NCBI GenBank assembly: GCA_050031985.1 | Contig: JBNAIG010000031.1 | Span: forward strand, 62,001-126,000 | Reading direction: 5' to 3' | DNA from: SZUA-368 sp028533045 | Lineage (GTDB): Bacteria; Spirochaetota; Spirochaetia; DSM-2461 | Length of the DNA stretch: 64,000 nt | Part shown: positions 14,579 to 22,433 of the stretch, piece after piece | How the letters are laid out: each line of letters starts with the position of its first letter | Numbering within the stretch: the first letter of the stretch is position 1 | The notes under the pieces: model-generated | Seen by the model: only the letters and a program-made list of their open reading frames with translations | What the model was told of the DNA's origin: nothing | Databases searched by the model: none | Position numbers and translations under genes: made by a program

Positions 14579-15469
14579 ATGAACTTGAGAGGAAAAATTT
14601 TGCCGATTACGATCGGTTTGATGATTTCCGGTCTATTTTTTTCCTGTACCGGCGAGCCTGAAACTACAGATCCGGAGCAGGGAAGTGATATGTCCGTTGA
14701 GGTCGAAGATAATAAAAGCGAGGTCGTTTACGAAACAAAGGTAGAAGAGGTCTACAAGGTTTCAAAAGAAAGTTATTTTCTCGATGACGGTTCTGCCAAT
14801 GGTTATAAAGAATTTTCCTATGATGATAGGGGAAATCTGACCGGAATCGTTAATTACCGCGGTTCGGGGGATCTTCTTTTTGAAGAGAAATATGAGCTGG
14901 ATGAAAAAGGAAATATTCTTAAAGCCAAGCTTTTTGACAGTGAAGGATTAACCTCTTATACCGTATATACCTATGATGACAATGGGCTTCTGATTGGTGA
15001 AGAGTACTACAATCACAGAGATTTGTACCTCTCCGGATCTCGTTTTGAATATGATAAAAAGAATAACAAGGTTCTTTGGGAATCTCTTGATGAGAATAAA
15101 TCTCTTGTTCTCAAGGCTGAGTATATTTATAAAGGGGATGATCTTATCAAAGTTTCCTTTCTGACTCCACTTAATAAGGATGACGGTTCCCTGGATTACT
15201 CTTATAGGGATGATAAAGTAATTAAAGAGGTGAGTATTAACGGTTCCGGTAAAGAAGAAAGACGAACCGAATACGAATACGACGACGATATGATGATTGT
15301 TTCAAAGATCTTTCAACTGGGCCGATTATCACGGGTTAATGAGATGGAATATGACAATATGGGACAGAAAGTCAAAATGATGACTTACAACCGATCCAAG
15401 AAGCTTATTAGTCATACCGTTTATGAATACGTTACTTTTCAGGAAGAAAAGACAGTACCGGCAGAGTAG
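14579..15469 (+). CDS. Lipoprotein with YD/RHS-like repeats
   Basis: A 296-residue predicted lipoprotein (signal peptide with lipobox LFFSC, Cys23), exported and lipid-anchored. After an acidic linker (24-60) the chain is a series of about eight short repeats of the YD type: FSYDDRGNLTG, YELDEKGNILKA, YTYDDNGLLIGEEY, FEYDKKNNKVLWE, YEYDDDMMIVSK, MEYDNMGQKVKM. Such repeats build beta-sheet wraps in RHS and toxin-immunity-type surface proteins. No toxin domain follows, so it is a small stand-alone repeat protein. Shine-Dalgarno AAGGAG precedes ATG. The HEAT-repeat gene follows 12 nt downstream in the same operon. Confidence 0.75.
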   Translation: MNLRGKILPITIGLMISGLFFSCTGEPETTDPEQGSDMSVEVEDNKSEVVYETKVEEVYKVSKESYFLDDGSANGYKEFSYDDRGNLTGIVNYRGSGDLLFEEKYELDEKGNILKAKLFDSEGLTSYTVYTYDDNGLLIGEEYYNHRDLYLSGSRFEYDKKNNKVLWESLDENKSLVLKAEYIYKGDDLIKVSFLTPLNKDDGSLDYSYRDDKVIKEVSINGSGKEERRTEYEYDDDMMIVSKIFQLGRLSRVNEMEYDNMGQKVKMMTYNRSKKLISHTVYEYVTFQEEKTVPAE

Positions 15470-15481
15470 GGAGCGAAAAGT

Positions 15482-16645
15482 ATGAAAAGAAATATATTAT
15501 TAGCATTGGTATCCCTTATGGTTTTTTCTCTTAATGCCGGCGATAAAGCGGAAATGTGGTCACGTCTTTATTCCCGTACGACTTCCATGGAACAGAAAGT
15601 AACGGCCATGGAAAAAATGGTCCTATTGGATGATCCGGGATTGGAAATAACTTTTACCTCCGCTTTGGATGAATTAATCAATGGTGAGTATCTGCAATAC
15701 GCTACGGGACCCCAAAGTTATAACTGGGAAAATATTGTGCGTATGTCAATGAATGAGCTGGCTCAGTTTAAAGCTGTTGATTCGGCTTATCTTTTAATGC
15801 AGATTGTTAACGAGCATTCCGGGATTATAAAAGCCGATGCCATTATGGCTTTAGGTGATATGAGAGCCCTGGATTATGCCGGAGATATAGCCATGCTGCT
15901 GAGAAATCTCAACATGAATACGGCATCCGACAAGAACAGTGCCGAACTGGAAGCCTATAGTGCTGTTTACGCTTTGGGTAAGATGAAAGATATCACGGGA
16001 TTTTCTCCCGTTTTCTACTCCCATGTAGGATGGTATACCCGAAGAACAAGAAATCTAGCCAAGAATGTACTCAAGGATATGCTTGAAGATCCTTCCGACC
16101 AGATTATGGTGATTATGGAGGAGGCTGACTACAAAAATAAACTTATCGCACTTAATGTAGAACTGGAATCCTCTGCTTCTGCGGAAGGTAAGGAGATGGT
16201 TATTATTGATGCTTTGCGTCAGGGGGTGGAAATCTACTCGTCCGACCCTATGGAAAAGAATGACCTTTACCAGTTGAGAATTGCCGCTCTTACCGCATGT
16301 TATCAACAGGGAATATCCAATCCCGACTCTCTCGAGTATTTGGCAAGAGCTTACCGGGAAGCGGATAAATTGGAAGAAAAGATTCTCGTTGTTCAGGCGG
16401 TGGGAACCAACGGATCGGATGATTCCATCGTTCTAATGTCCGATTGGCTTGATGTTTTTCACGAAAAGATGATTGGCGGGGTTAATCCCAATAATGATGA
16501 GATTACCTTGATTACTCAGCTTATTTATGCCCTTGAGATTTCCGGTAATGAGTTGGCCAAACCGGTTCTGAGTGAGATTGAAGTCTACGGCTATTCCAAT
16601 AAAATTAACCGTGCTGCTGCTGCTGCACTTAAAAATATGTCTTAA
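15482..16645 (+). CDS. Secreted HEAT-repeat protein
   Basis: A 387-residue protein. A signal peptide (1-19, LNA|GD) directs it to the periplasm. The mature chain is all-helical with HEAT-like repeats, clearest at about 105-180 (IIKADAIMALGDMRALDYAG and SAVYALGKMKDITGF) and at the C-terminus (LSEIEVYGYSNKINRAAAAA). HEAT arrays are protein-binding scaffolds; no catalytic motif is seen. Shine-Dalgarno GGGAGCGA. It is co-oriented with the YD-repeat lipoprotein 12 nt upstream, which suggests a shared envelope function. A strong terminator follows 26 nt after the stop. Confidence 0.7.
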   Translation: MKRNILLALVSLMVFSLNAGDKAEMWSRLYSRTTSMEQKVTAMEKMVLLDDPGLEITFTSALDELINGEYLQYATGPQSYNWENIVRMSMNELAQFKAVDSAYLLMQIVNEHSGIIKADAIMALGDMRALDYAGDIAMLLRNLNMNTASDKNSAELEAYSAVYALGKMKDITGFSPVFYSHVGWYTRRTRNLAKNVLKDMLEDPSDQIMVIMEEADYKNKLIALNVELESSASAEGKEMVIIDALRQGVEIYSSDPMEKNDLYQLRIAALTACYQQGISNPDSLEYLARAYREADKLEEKILVVQAVGTNGSDDSIVLMSDWLDVFHEKMIGGVNPNNDEITLITQLIYALEISGNELAKPVLSEIEVYGYSNKINRAAAAALKNMS

Positions 16646-16671
16646 TGGGACAATTTTAGGTAATTTTTGAT

Positions 16672-16708
16672 AAAAAGCCTCTACCCTTTGGGTATGAGGC
16701 TTTTTTTT
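16672..16708 (+). terminator. Rho-independent terminator that overlaps the ComEC-like gene start
   Basis: Stem AAAAAGCCTC (16672-16681) TACCC / GGGTA T GAGGCTTTTT (16690-16705), 15 bp with one bulged T and a TTT loop, then a T-run to 16708. Two in-frame ATG codons of the ComEC-like gene lie in the 3' arm (16694) and right after the T-run (16709). Confidence 0.85.
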
Positions 16709-18013
16709 ATGGTCCTTTTGTTTATATCTGTTCTCCCCAGTGTTTCCGGGCAAACACTCTATACACCTCTTCTTGTTATGACGGGGGGAAGAGGGGTTTT
16801 ACAGGAAGATCTCTCAATAGGGTCCTATGAGGTCTCTGTTTTGTTAGATGAGGTATATGGTAAAAGCTCAATCCGTGCTGGTATATCACGGGAACAGAAA
16901 GTCTTTCTAATGACGGTAAAGGAGTCCCGTTTCAAGGGAGAGTATATAACCGTAACATTTAGGGATGACAAGGGGTATGTAAAAAGTTTTAGCGATGAAT
17001 ACAGCTCTTCTCTGTTAAGGTTAAGGAGCCGTATCTTACTGTATATAGAAGGGATCACACAGGACATGGGGGAACCGGGAATTATGCTGGATTCCTTACT
17101 ATTGGGAAGGACCTATAGGGCCGGTCAGCTCAAAGAGGAATTCCGTCTAGCCGGATTAAGTCACCTTCTTGCCTTATCGGGACTCCATCTGGGAATTGTT
17201 TCTACTCTTGTATTTTTAATTTTGCGTTTTATCCTCCCTTGCCGGGCAAGGGGACCCGTTTTGTTGATGCTCCTCTGTTTTTATTCCTATCTCATAGGGC
17301 TTAAGCACTCATTTCTTCGGGCTGTTATAATGTATGGTCTTTTTAGTCTATTACAGCTGAAGGATATAAAACCGGTTTCATGGAAGGTCATGGTACTATC
17401 CGCCTTAATCCAATCGTTTATATGGAAGGGCTCCTATAGGAGTTGGTCCTTTATCCTTTCCTACGCTGCCATGGGGGGGATACTGGGATTTTATCGCCCT
17501 TGGCTATGTGTTTTTAGAAGAATATTACCCAAGGTTCTCGCTCTCCCCCTGGCCGTATCCTGTGCGGCTCAAACCGTCATTATCCCCTTGGTTCTACCAT
17601 TTTTTGGATGGATACAACCTGTGGGTGTTATAGCAGGATTGATATTGACTCCCCTTATAACTGTATATTTGTGGGCAGGTTTGCTCTATATTCCTTTAAT
17701 CATGATCTTTCCGGGATTAAAAGATTGGGGCGCCGGCTTCTTTCGTGTTATCCATGAGTTGATTATGATCCTGGTTAGGTTTTTTGGACGAGTTTCTCCC
17801 GTTCAATGGGAAAGTCCTGCGGGAAAGCTCTTATTTTTCCTTACCCTTTCTGCTACAATAGTCCCATTCGTTCTACTATTAGTAAAGGAAGTAAGATTTG
17901 GCGGAAAGAAATCTCAAATTAAATTACGATTCCCCTTCGGAAATAAAAGCACTTTTGGAAATGATGGGGCTGGGGCCCAGAAAGAGATGGGGGCAGAATT
18001 TTCTCATCAATAG
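16694..18013 (+). CDS. ComEC/Rec2-family membrane protein without nuclease domain
   Basis: About 439 residues. ComEC forms the inner-membrane channel for DNA uptake. The family signature FRLAGLSHLLALSGLHLGI is at about residues 152-170, followed by about eight hydrophobic segments. The N-terminus has a signal/TM segment and a small soluble region (20-125). Typical ComEC is 700-800 residues and ends with a metallo-beta-lactamase domain; here the gene stops after the membrane domain, so it is either a split or a reduced form. The start is uncertain: TTG 16667, ATG 16694 and ATG 16709 are all in frame and all lie in or next to a terminator hairpin without a Shine-Dalgarno. The 3' end overlaps rsmA by 116 nt. 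Confidence 0.8.
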   Translation: MRLFFMVLLFISVLPSVSGQTLYTPLLVMTGGRGVLQEDLSIGSYEVSVLLDEVYGKSSIRAGISREQKVFLMTVKESRFKGEYITVTFRDDKGYVKSFSDEYSSSLLRLRSRILLYIEGITQDMGEPGIMLDSLLLGRTYRAGQLKEEFRLAGLSHLLALSGLHLGIVSTLVFLILRFILPCRARGPVLLMLLCFYSYLIGLKHSFLRAVIMYGLFSLLQLKDIKPVSWKVMVLSALIQSFIWKGSYRSWSFILSYAAMGGILGFYRPWLCVFRRILPKVLALPLAVSCAAQTVIIPLVLPFFGWIQPVGVIAGLILTPLITVYLWAGLLYIPLIMIFPGLKDWGAGFFRVIHELIMILVRFFGRVSPVQWESPAGKLLFFLTLSATIVPFVLLLVKEVRFGGKKSQIKLRFPFGNKSTFGNDGAGAQKEMGAEFSHQ

Positions 18014-18779
18014 GGGGGCCCGGGAACGGATTATCGAGATGTTGGATGTGAAGGATGATCATGTGGTTTGGGAAATTGGTCCCGGGCTGGGTGCTTTGAC
18101 TTCCCATCTTGTTGAAAAGACAAAACATCTAACTCTGTTTGAGATAGACCCGGGATATGTGGAATATCTTAGTTTGGCCTATGAAAAAGAAAATCCTCTT
18201 ATTGTTCCCGGTGATGTCATGAAAAGCTGGAAAAAACAGTATACACTGGAAAAACCGGATCGCCTTATTGGCAATCTCCCATATAATGCGGCCTCCGCCA
18301 TTGTTTCCGATTTTATCGAAAATGATTCTGTTCCTCCTAAAATGGTTATCACGGTCCAGCATGAGATGGGAGACCGGATGAAGGCTAAAACAGGAAGTAA
18401 GAACTATTCCTCCTTTTCCATTCTTTGCCAGTACGGTTGCAAGATTATAGACCGGGGAGTCCTTAGTGCCGGTTCTTTTTATCCCGCACCGAGGGTTTCA
18501 TCCAAAATAATGGAGCTTGTTCCGGCTCAACGCACTTCGGAAGCAGAGGATAGCAAGCTTTTCTTTATGCTCGTCAGGGATATGTTTCTTTCCCGCAGGA
18601 AAACCTTGAAAAATAATATTAATAACGCCTGTTCTGCTCGATTCCGTGATTTTGGCAAGGATACCATGTATCAGGCTTTTCTGGATGAAGGTATTAAATT
18701 GGAGACCAGACCGGAAAAAATTGAGGTGGAGCAGTATATCGCAGTCTCAAATCGGCTGGCCCGTGTTAAGAACAATTAG
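17898..18779 (+). CDS. rsmA: 16S rRNA adenine(1518/1519)-N6 dimethyltransferase RsmA (KsgA)
   Basis: A 293-residue enzyme that dimethylates two adenines in the 3' hairpin of 16S rRNA during 30S assembly. The family signatures are present: LGPRKRWGQNFLIN (about 25-38), the SAM site VVWEIGPGLGALTSHL (about 56-71), and the catalytic NLPYNAASAI (about 125-134). The length is normal. The start is TTG 17898 with Shine-Dalgarno AAGGAAG; the first in-frame ATG lies at codon 22 and would cut the conserved N-terminal helix. The start lies inside the ComEC-like gene in another frame, an unusually long overlap of 116 nt that implies co-transcription. Confidence 0.95.
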   Translation: MAERNLKLNYDSPSEIKALLEMMGLGPRKRWGQNFLINRGARERIIEMLDVKDDHVVWEIGPGLGALTSHLVEKTKHLTLFEIDPGYVEYLSLAYEKENPLIVPGDVMKSWKKQYTLEKPDRLIGNLPYNAASAIVSDFIENDSVPPKMVITVQHEMGDRMKAKTGSKNYSSFSILCQYGCKIIDRGVLSAGSFYPAPRVSSKIMELVPAQRTSEAEDSKLFFMLVRDMFLSRRKTLKNNINNACSARFRDFGKDTMYQAFLDEGIKLETRPEKIEVEQYIAVSNRLARVKNN

Positions 18780-18793
18780 ACTGTTTTTCCGGG

Positions 18794-18822
18794 TTGAGTA
18801 AAATCGGTAAATCGGCTATTTT
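18794..18822 (+). promoter_or_regulatory. Promoter of the membrane-protein gene; predicts a leaderless mRNA
   Basis: TTGAGT (18794-18799), 17-nt spacer, TATTTT (18817-18822). Only 6 nt separate the -10 box from ATG 18829, placing the transcript start on the start codon. Confidence 0.6.
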
Positions 18823-18828
18823 CTTACT

Positions 18829-19506
18829 ATGATTATCTTTTTATTTTTGTCTGTACCCCTTTGGCTCTTATTTTTAAATAGTTTTTTTATTAATGAAGGA
18901 GTGAGAAAGAAAGATTATATCATTCCCCTTGGGAAGGGCGCGCTTTTTTATATCCTGGCTTTACTGTTAACCTGGATGTTTACGGACAGGCTTACCTTAG
19001 GCGCAGTGACTGTTCTTCGCCTCTTCCGGTATACTTTCCAATATTATAATGGTCTTACTGTTCTCATTTGGCTTACGGCTTCTTTCATATTTAGTTTCTT
19101 TGAAAAGGAAACTTCCTCCTATCGCATTAGGGAATATCTTTTTATGGTCGCCGCCTTATTTGGGGGCGATTCACTTTACCGTGTGGTAATTAGTGAGAGT
19201 TGGTATGGTATTTATGAGTTGTTTTTACTGCCCCTTTCGAATATGGCCCTCATGGTTTTCCTCTCTCTTCTCATGGTCAGAATGGATGGGAAAACGATAC
19301 TGGTAAAAATGTTACTATACATTTTTTCCCTTGCCGTTTTATTCGTCCTTAATATTGTTCCCACCCTGTATCTTTATAATAAGGTATTATTGTCTCTTCT
19401 CTTAGGAATACTTTTGTTTGTGTCCTCCCTTGTTTTATACCGGGAAGAATTGAAGGGGGGATTACCCGGTTCGGTTATTATTTTTAAAAGAACCGGGGAG
19501 GAATAG
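18829..19506 (+). CDS. Integral membrane protein of unknown function
   Basis: A 225-residue, very hydrophobic protein with about seven TM segments (2-20, 33-50, 78-92, 103-112, 127-147, 157-176, 185-203) and a short cationic C-terminus. No family motif is recognised. The segment FRYTFQYYNG and the acidic pair at FFEKE are the only notable polar stretches. No Shine-Dalgarno is present and the promoter -10 box is 6 nt before ATG. It lies between rsmA and the flaA genes, with a separate strong promoter following it, so it is probably transcribed alone. A role in envelope or flagellar-sheath biogenesis would be a guess from position only. Confidence 0.65.
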   Translation: MIIFLFLSVPLWLLFLNSFFINEGVRKKDYIIPLGKGALFYILALLLTWMFTDRLTLGAVTVLRLFRYTFQYYNGLTVLIWLTASFIFSFFEKETSSYRIREYLFMVAALFGGDSLYRVVISESWYGIYELFLLPLSNMALMVFLSLLMVRMDGKTILVKMLLYIFSLAVLFVLNIVPTLYLYNKVLLSLLLGILLFVSSLVLYREELKGGLPGSVIIFKRTGEE

Positions 19507-19547
19507 TAAAAAAAGCTTTCTCTATATGGTGAATTAAAAAAAAATGT

Positions 19548-19576
19548 TTGACACTCTCTCTACTGAGAAATATAAT
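19548..19576 (+). promoter_or_regulatory. Consensus sigma-70 promoter of the flaA operon
   Basis: Perfect TTGACA (19548-19553), 17-nt spacer, perfect TATAAT (19571-19576). The predicted start is about 19583 with a 44-nt leader carrying GAAGGAG before ATG 19627. This is the strongest promoter in the window and fits abundant FlaA synthesis by the housekeeping sigma factor rather than sigma-28. Confidence 0.85.
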
Positions 19577-19626
19577 TCAACCTAAAGAGAGAATTGTTTT
19601 CTTTTATATATGTGAAGGAGTTCAGA

Positions 19627-20457
19627 ATGAAACGACGCTATCGGCTGTTAACGGCTATACTTTGCCTAATGATTCTGTCGGCGGGATTTATGTATGCCGA
19701 TGAATCGGTTTTGAGATATGAGTCGGTTATCGTTGATACTTTCGACGGAGAAAGTTCAGCTGTATATTCCGATAATGAAGCACCTATTGTCTGGAAGGTT
19801 TTCGGAAGTAAATTTTCCACCCGACCGGTTGCCGATAACATCGAGGATCCTGCCAATTTCCCCAAGCAGACCTACGCCATGGACACTTGGCCTACCGATC
19901 TGTTCGGAGCTTATCCGGAAAACAGGGAAAGTCTGGGAGTTTTCGGTGTTTGGTCCAAATACGACAGAATGGGAAATAACCAGTATGAAATCGTTGCCGG
20001 TGAAGAAGTAGATGGTAAATGGGTTCAGAAGCCTATTGAATTGCCCGGTCGTGTAAAAACTATCGACTGGTGGGCATGGGGATCCAACTTTAACTATTAC
20101 ATTGAGATTTATGTTATGGACCACCGGGGATTTGAATACCAGCTTCTTCCCGTTCGCGTTGATACTCTTACAGGTAAGAAGATTCAGTCCAGTTTGAACT
20201 ATTCCGGTTGGCAGAACTTTTACATTGATATTCCCAATTATATTGATCAGGATGTTACCTATCAGCCCAGAAACGCCAACATGAAAATAACCAAGTTTGT
20301 TGTCTATACCGATCCTACGGAAAAGGTTACGGACTGTTACTTTTATCTTGACCATTTGAAAATCCTGACAGATACGCATGAAAGTACTTTTGACGGTTAC
20401 CAGCTTAAAGAGCAGTCGGCAAGAGATGCTATCTGGGGCGCACAGAGTGAGGAGTAA
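19627..20457 (+). CDS. flaA: Flagellar filament outer-layer (sheath) protein FlaA, first copy
   Basis: FlaA coats the FlaB core of spirochaete periplasmic flagella. The protein has 276 residues with a signal peptide (1-24, MYA|DE). Family features are seen: VIVDTFDGESSAV near the mature N-terminus, WKVFGSKFSTRP, LGVFGVWSKYDRMGNN, the Trp-rich core IDWWAWGSNFNYYIEIYVMD, the matching SGWQNFYIDIPNYI, and a C-terminal FYLDHLKILTDTHESTFDG. ATG 19627 is chosen because GAAGGAG lies 7 nt upstream and the signal peptide starts there; an in-frame TTG at 19594 would add an uncharacteristic N-terminus. The second flaA copy follows after 4 nt. Confidence 0.93.
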   Translation: MKRRYRLLTAILCLMILSAGFMYADESVLRYESVIVDTFDGESSAVYSDNEAPIVWKVFGSKFSTRPVADNIEDPANFPKQTYAMDTWPTDLFGAYPENRESLGVFGVWSKYDRMGNNQYEIVAGEEVDGKWVQKPIELPGRVKTIDWWAWGSNFNYYIEIYVMDHRGFEYQLLPVRVDTLTGKKIQSSLNYSGWQNFYIDIPNYIDQDVTYQPRNANMKITKFVVYTDPTEKVTDCYFYLDHLKILTDTHESTFDGYQLKEQSARDAIWGAQSEE

Positions 20458-20461
20458 TTTG

Positions 20462-21193
20462 ATGAATAAAAAAATACTTTTAGCGATTTTAATGATTATG
20501 CTGGTCCTTTCCTTTGCTGCGGCTCAGGTAAATGGACCGGATCCCACCAAGACGGGTGTTACTTCGGCTCAGCAGAAGCTTAAAGAAGTTTCTATTAGCA
20601 AGTTCGAAAATGCCGGATTTTGGTATGGTATTTTTCCTCGTGATGACGGGCTCATGTTCCTTCGTTCGTTCCCCGGAAGTCCTTTGGATAAGGAAGCCCT
20701 TCCCGAGGAAGTGGAAGCCGGTATTGTTACCCTTGACCAGGACGGCATGATTATGGAAGGCGATAATTACGTTCTCGGTGCCAAGGTATACTTCTTTAGA
20801 AGAGGTGTTATTAACTTTGCCATTAAGCCCGTAAGACCCCTTCCTGTTGAAGGTATTACCAAGACGATTTCTATTTGGGTTTGTGGAAGAAATACTAACC
20901 ATAGGATGGAAATTGTACTCTCCGATCATTTTGGGAATGACGCGGTAATTGATATGGGTAAACTCAACTTTATGGGTTGGAAAAGACTTACCGTTGCCGT
21001 TCCTCCTAATATTGTTCAGCGAGATTATCACTACAACAATAAAATGGGTGTAAGTGTAAGTGCCTTTAACATCAAGTGTGATTTGGATGAAACTTACGGT
21101 AACTACTATCTGTACTTTGATGACTTGAGAGCGGTTACGGACCTTTTTGCCGAAGCTAACCGTGATGAAGACGATATGGTAGATAGCTGGTAG
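20462..21193 (+). CDS. flaA: Flagellar filament outer-layer protein FlaA, second copy
   Basis: A 243-residue FlaA paralogue with a signal peptide (1-22, AAA|QV). It shares the family core with the first copy: an N-terminal FENAGFWYGIFP region, KTISIWVCGRNTNHRMEIVLSDH, FMGWKRLTVAVPPNIVQRD and the C-terminal YYLYFDDLRAVTDLF. It lacks the longer N-terminal acidic segment of copy one. It starts at ATG 20462, 4 nt after the first gene, with GAGGAG in the end of the upstream coding region as Shine-Dalgarno. Both genes share one strong promoter and one terminator. Two-subunit sheaths are known in several spirochaetes. Confidence 0.9.
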   Translation: MNKKILLAILMIMLVLSFAAAQVNGPDPTKTGVTSAQQKLKEVSISKFENAGFWYGIFPRDDGLMFLRSFPGSPLDKEALPEEVEAGIVTLDQDGMIMEGDNYVLGAKVYFFRRGVINFAIKPVRPLPVEGITKTISIWVCGRNTNHRMEIVLSDHFGNDAVIDMGKLNFMGWKRLTVAVPPNIVQRDYHYNNKMGVSVSAFNIKCDLDETYGNYYLYFDDLRAVTDLFAEANRDEDDMVDSW

Positions 21194-21196
21194 GAT

Positions 21197-21227
21197 AAAA
21201 GACCCGTTTAAGGCGGGTCTTTTTTTT
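21197..21227 (+). terminator. Rho-independent terminator of the flaA operon
   Basis: Perfect 10-bp stem AAAAGACCCG (21197-21206) / CGGGTCTTTT (21214-21223), 7-nt loop, T-run to 21227. Confidence 0.92.
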
Positions 21228-21244
21228 GCCCTTTATAATTGTCC

Positions 21245-22420
21245 ATGGAAAAAAAACTTCAAGAACTTTCTGATTTTGAACTCTTTGCCGGACTCTCGAG
21301 AGAAGAGCTGGAGATGGTTGCTCAGTACTGTCTCCCCGTTGAGTTTAGAAAAGGACAAGTTCTTTTTTACGAAGGGGAGGTTGCCGACTGTCTCTATGTT
21401 ATCGTTGAAGGCGATGTTGAGGTTTGGTCGGACTTTCGTGAAAAAGAACGAGATCTTCTGGCTATAAATAGTGATAAGTGTATCGTGGGAGAAATGGCTC
21501 TTATAGACCAGTTACCTCGCAGTGCTACCCTTATAGCCGGAACCGATGTAAGAACCTATTCCATTAATAGGGAAAGCTATGAGGCCATTCTCATAAACTG
21601 TCCCAGTATTGCCGTAATACTTATGAAATCTCTTTCCAAGATTGTACGTAACAGTAATCAGAGTTATGTGGCGACATTGAGAGAGCAAAACCGGAAGATT
21701 GAGAATACCTATAAGGAATTGATCGCCACCCAGGAAAAGCTTCATAGAGAAGAGAAACTGGCTACGGTGGGGCAATTTTCCTCTATGATTCTTCACGATA
21801 TACGTAATCCCGTTTCGGTAATTAAGAGTTATTCAGAGTTAGCCTTAAAAAAACAGGGTGATACTATGGATGAGGGATTAAAGAAATATTTCAAGCAGAT
21901 CATTAGTGAAACAAGAAAACTGAATTTTTTAGCAGCCGATTTACTGGATTTTTCCAAAGGGGAGATCTCGTTAAATCTTTCCATTATTGAGGTAAACAAT
22001 TTCATCAAGGACATTCTTAAGAAACATGTCGCACCTCTCGCCGCTAAGGATATAAAAGTTCATCTAAATGGCAAATATGAAAGAGCCATTCTTGTTGATG
22101 CAGACCGCTTTGAAAGGGTCATCATTAACCTTTTGAGTAATGCCCGTCGTGCCGTTTCTCGTGGGGGAATAATCGAGATCAAAACCTGGGAAGAAAAACA
22201 GAATTTTCATCTGACCTTTACCGACAATGGCTATGGTATGACTCAGGAAACTCTGGAGCATCTTTTTGAACCCTTTTTTAGCCAGTCCGGAAAAGGGGGA
22301 ACCGGTTTGGGAATGGTTATAATTAAAAACATCATTGAAGTTCATGAAGGCTCTATAGAAGTGGAAAGTGAACTGAATAAGGGAACAAAAGTCCATATTT
22401 CACTCCCCCAGGAGCATTAA
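21245..22420 (+). CDS. Cyclic-nucleotide-binding histidine kinase
   Basis: A soluble sensor kinase of 391 residues. A cNMP-binding domain spans about 8-130, with the phosphate-binding cassette VGEMALIDQLPRSATLIA (about 81-98), which keeps the Gly-Glu and Arg needed to bind cAMP or cGMP. A coiled linker (140-172) leads to HisKA with phosphoacceptor His184 in MILHDIRNPVSVIKSY. HATPase_c at about 285-391 has N-box INLLSNARRAV, DNGYGM, and GGTGLGMVIIKNI. No response regulator is adjacent. ATG 21245 is preceded by TATAAT at 21234-21239 and no Shine-Dalgarno, suggesting a leaderless start. It could read cAMP made by the cyclase at 31-34 kb. Confidence 0.9.
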   Translation: MEKKLQELSDFELFAGLSREELEMVAQYCLPVEFRKGQVLFYEGEVADCLYVIVEGDVEVWSDFREKERDLLAINSDKCIVGEMALIDQLPRSATLIAGTDVRTYSINRESYEAILINCPSIAVILMKSLSKIVRNSNQSYVATLREQNRKIENTYKELIATQEKLHREEKLATVGQFSSMILHDIRNPVSVIKSYSELALKKQGDTMDEGLKKYFKQIISETRKLNFLAADLLDFSKGEISLNLSIIEVNNFIKDILKKHVAPLAAKDIKVHLNGKYERAILVDADRFERVIINLLSNARRAVSRGGIIEIKTWEEKQNFHLTFTDNGYGMTQETLEHLFEPFFSQSGKGGTGLGMVIIKNIIEVHEGSIEVESELNKGTKVHISLPQEH

Positions 22421-22433
22421 TATAGCCCTTGTA

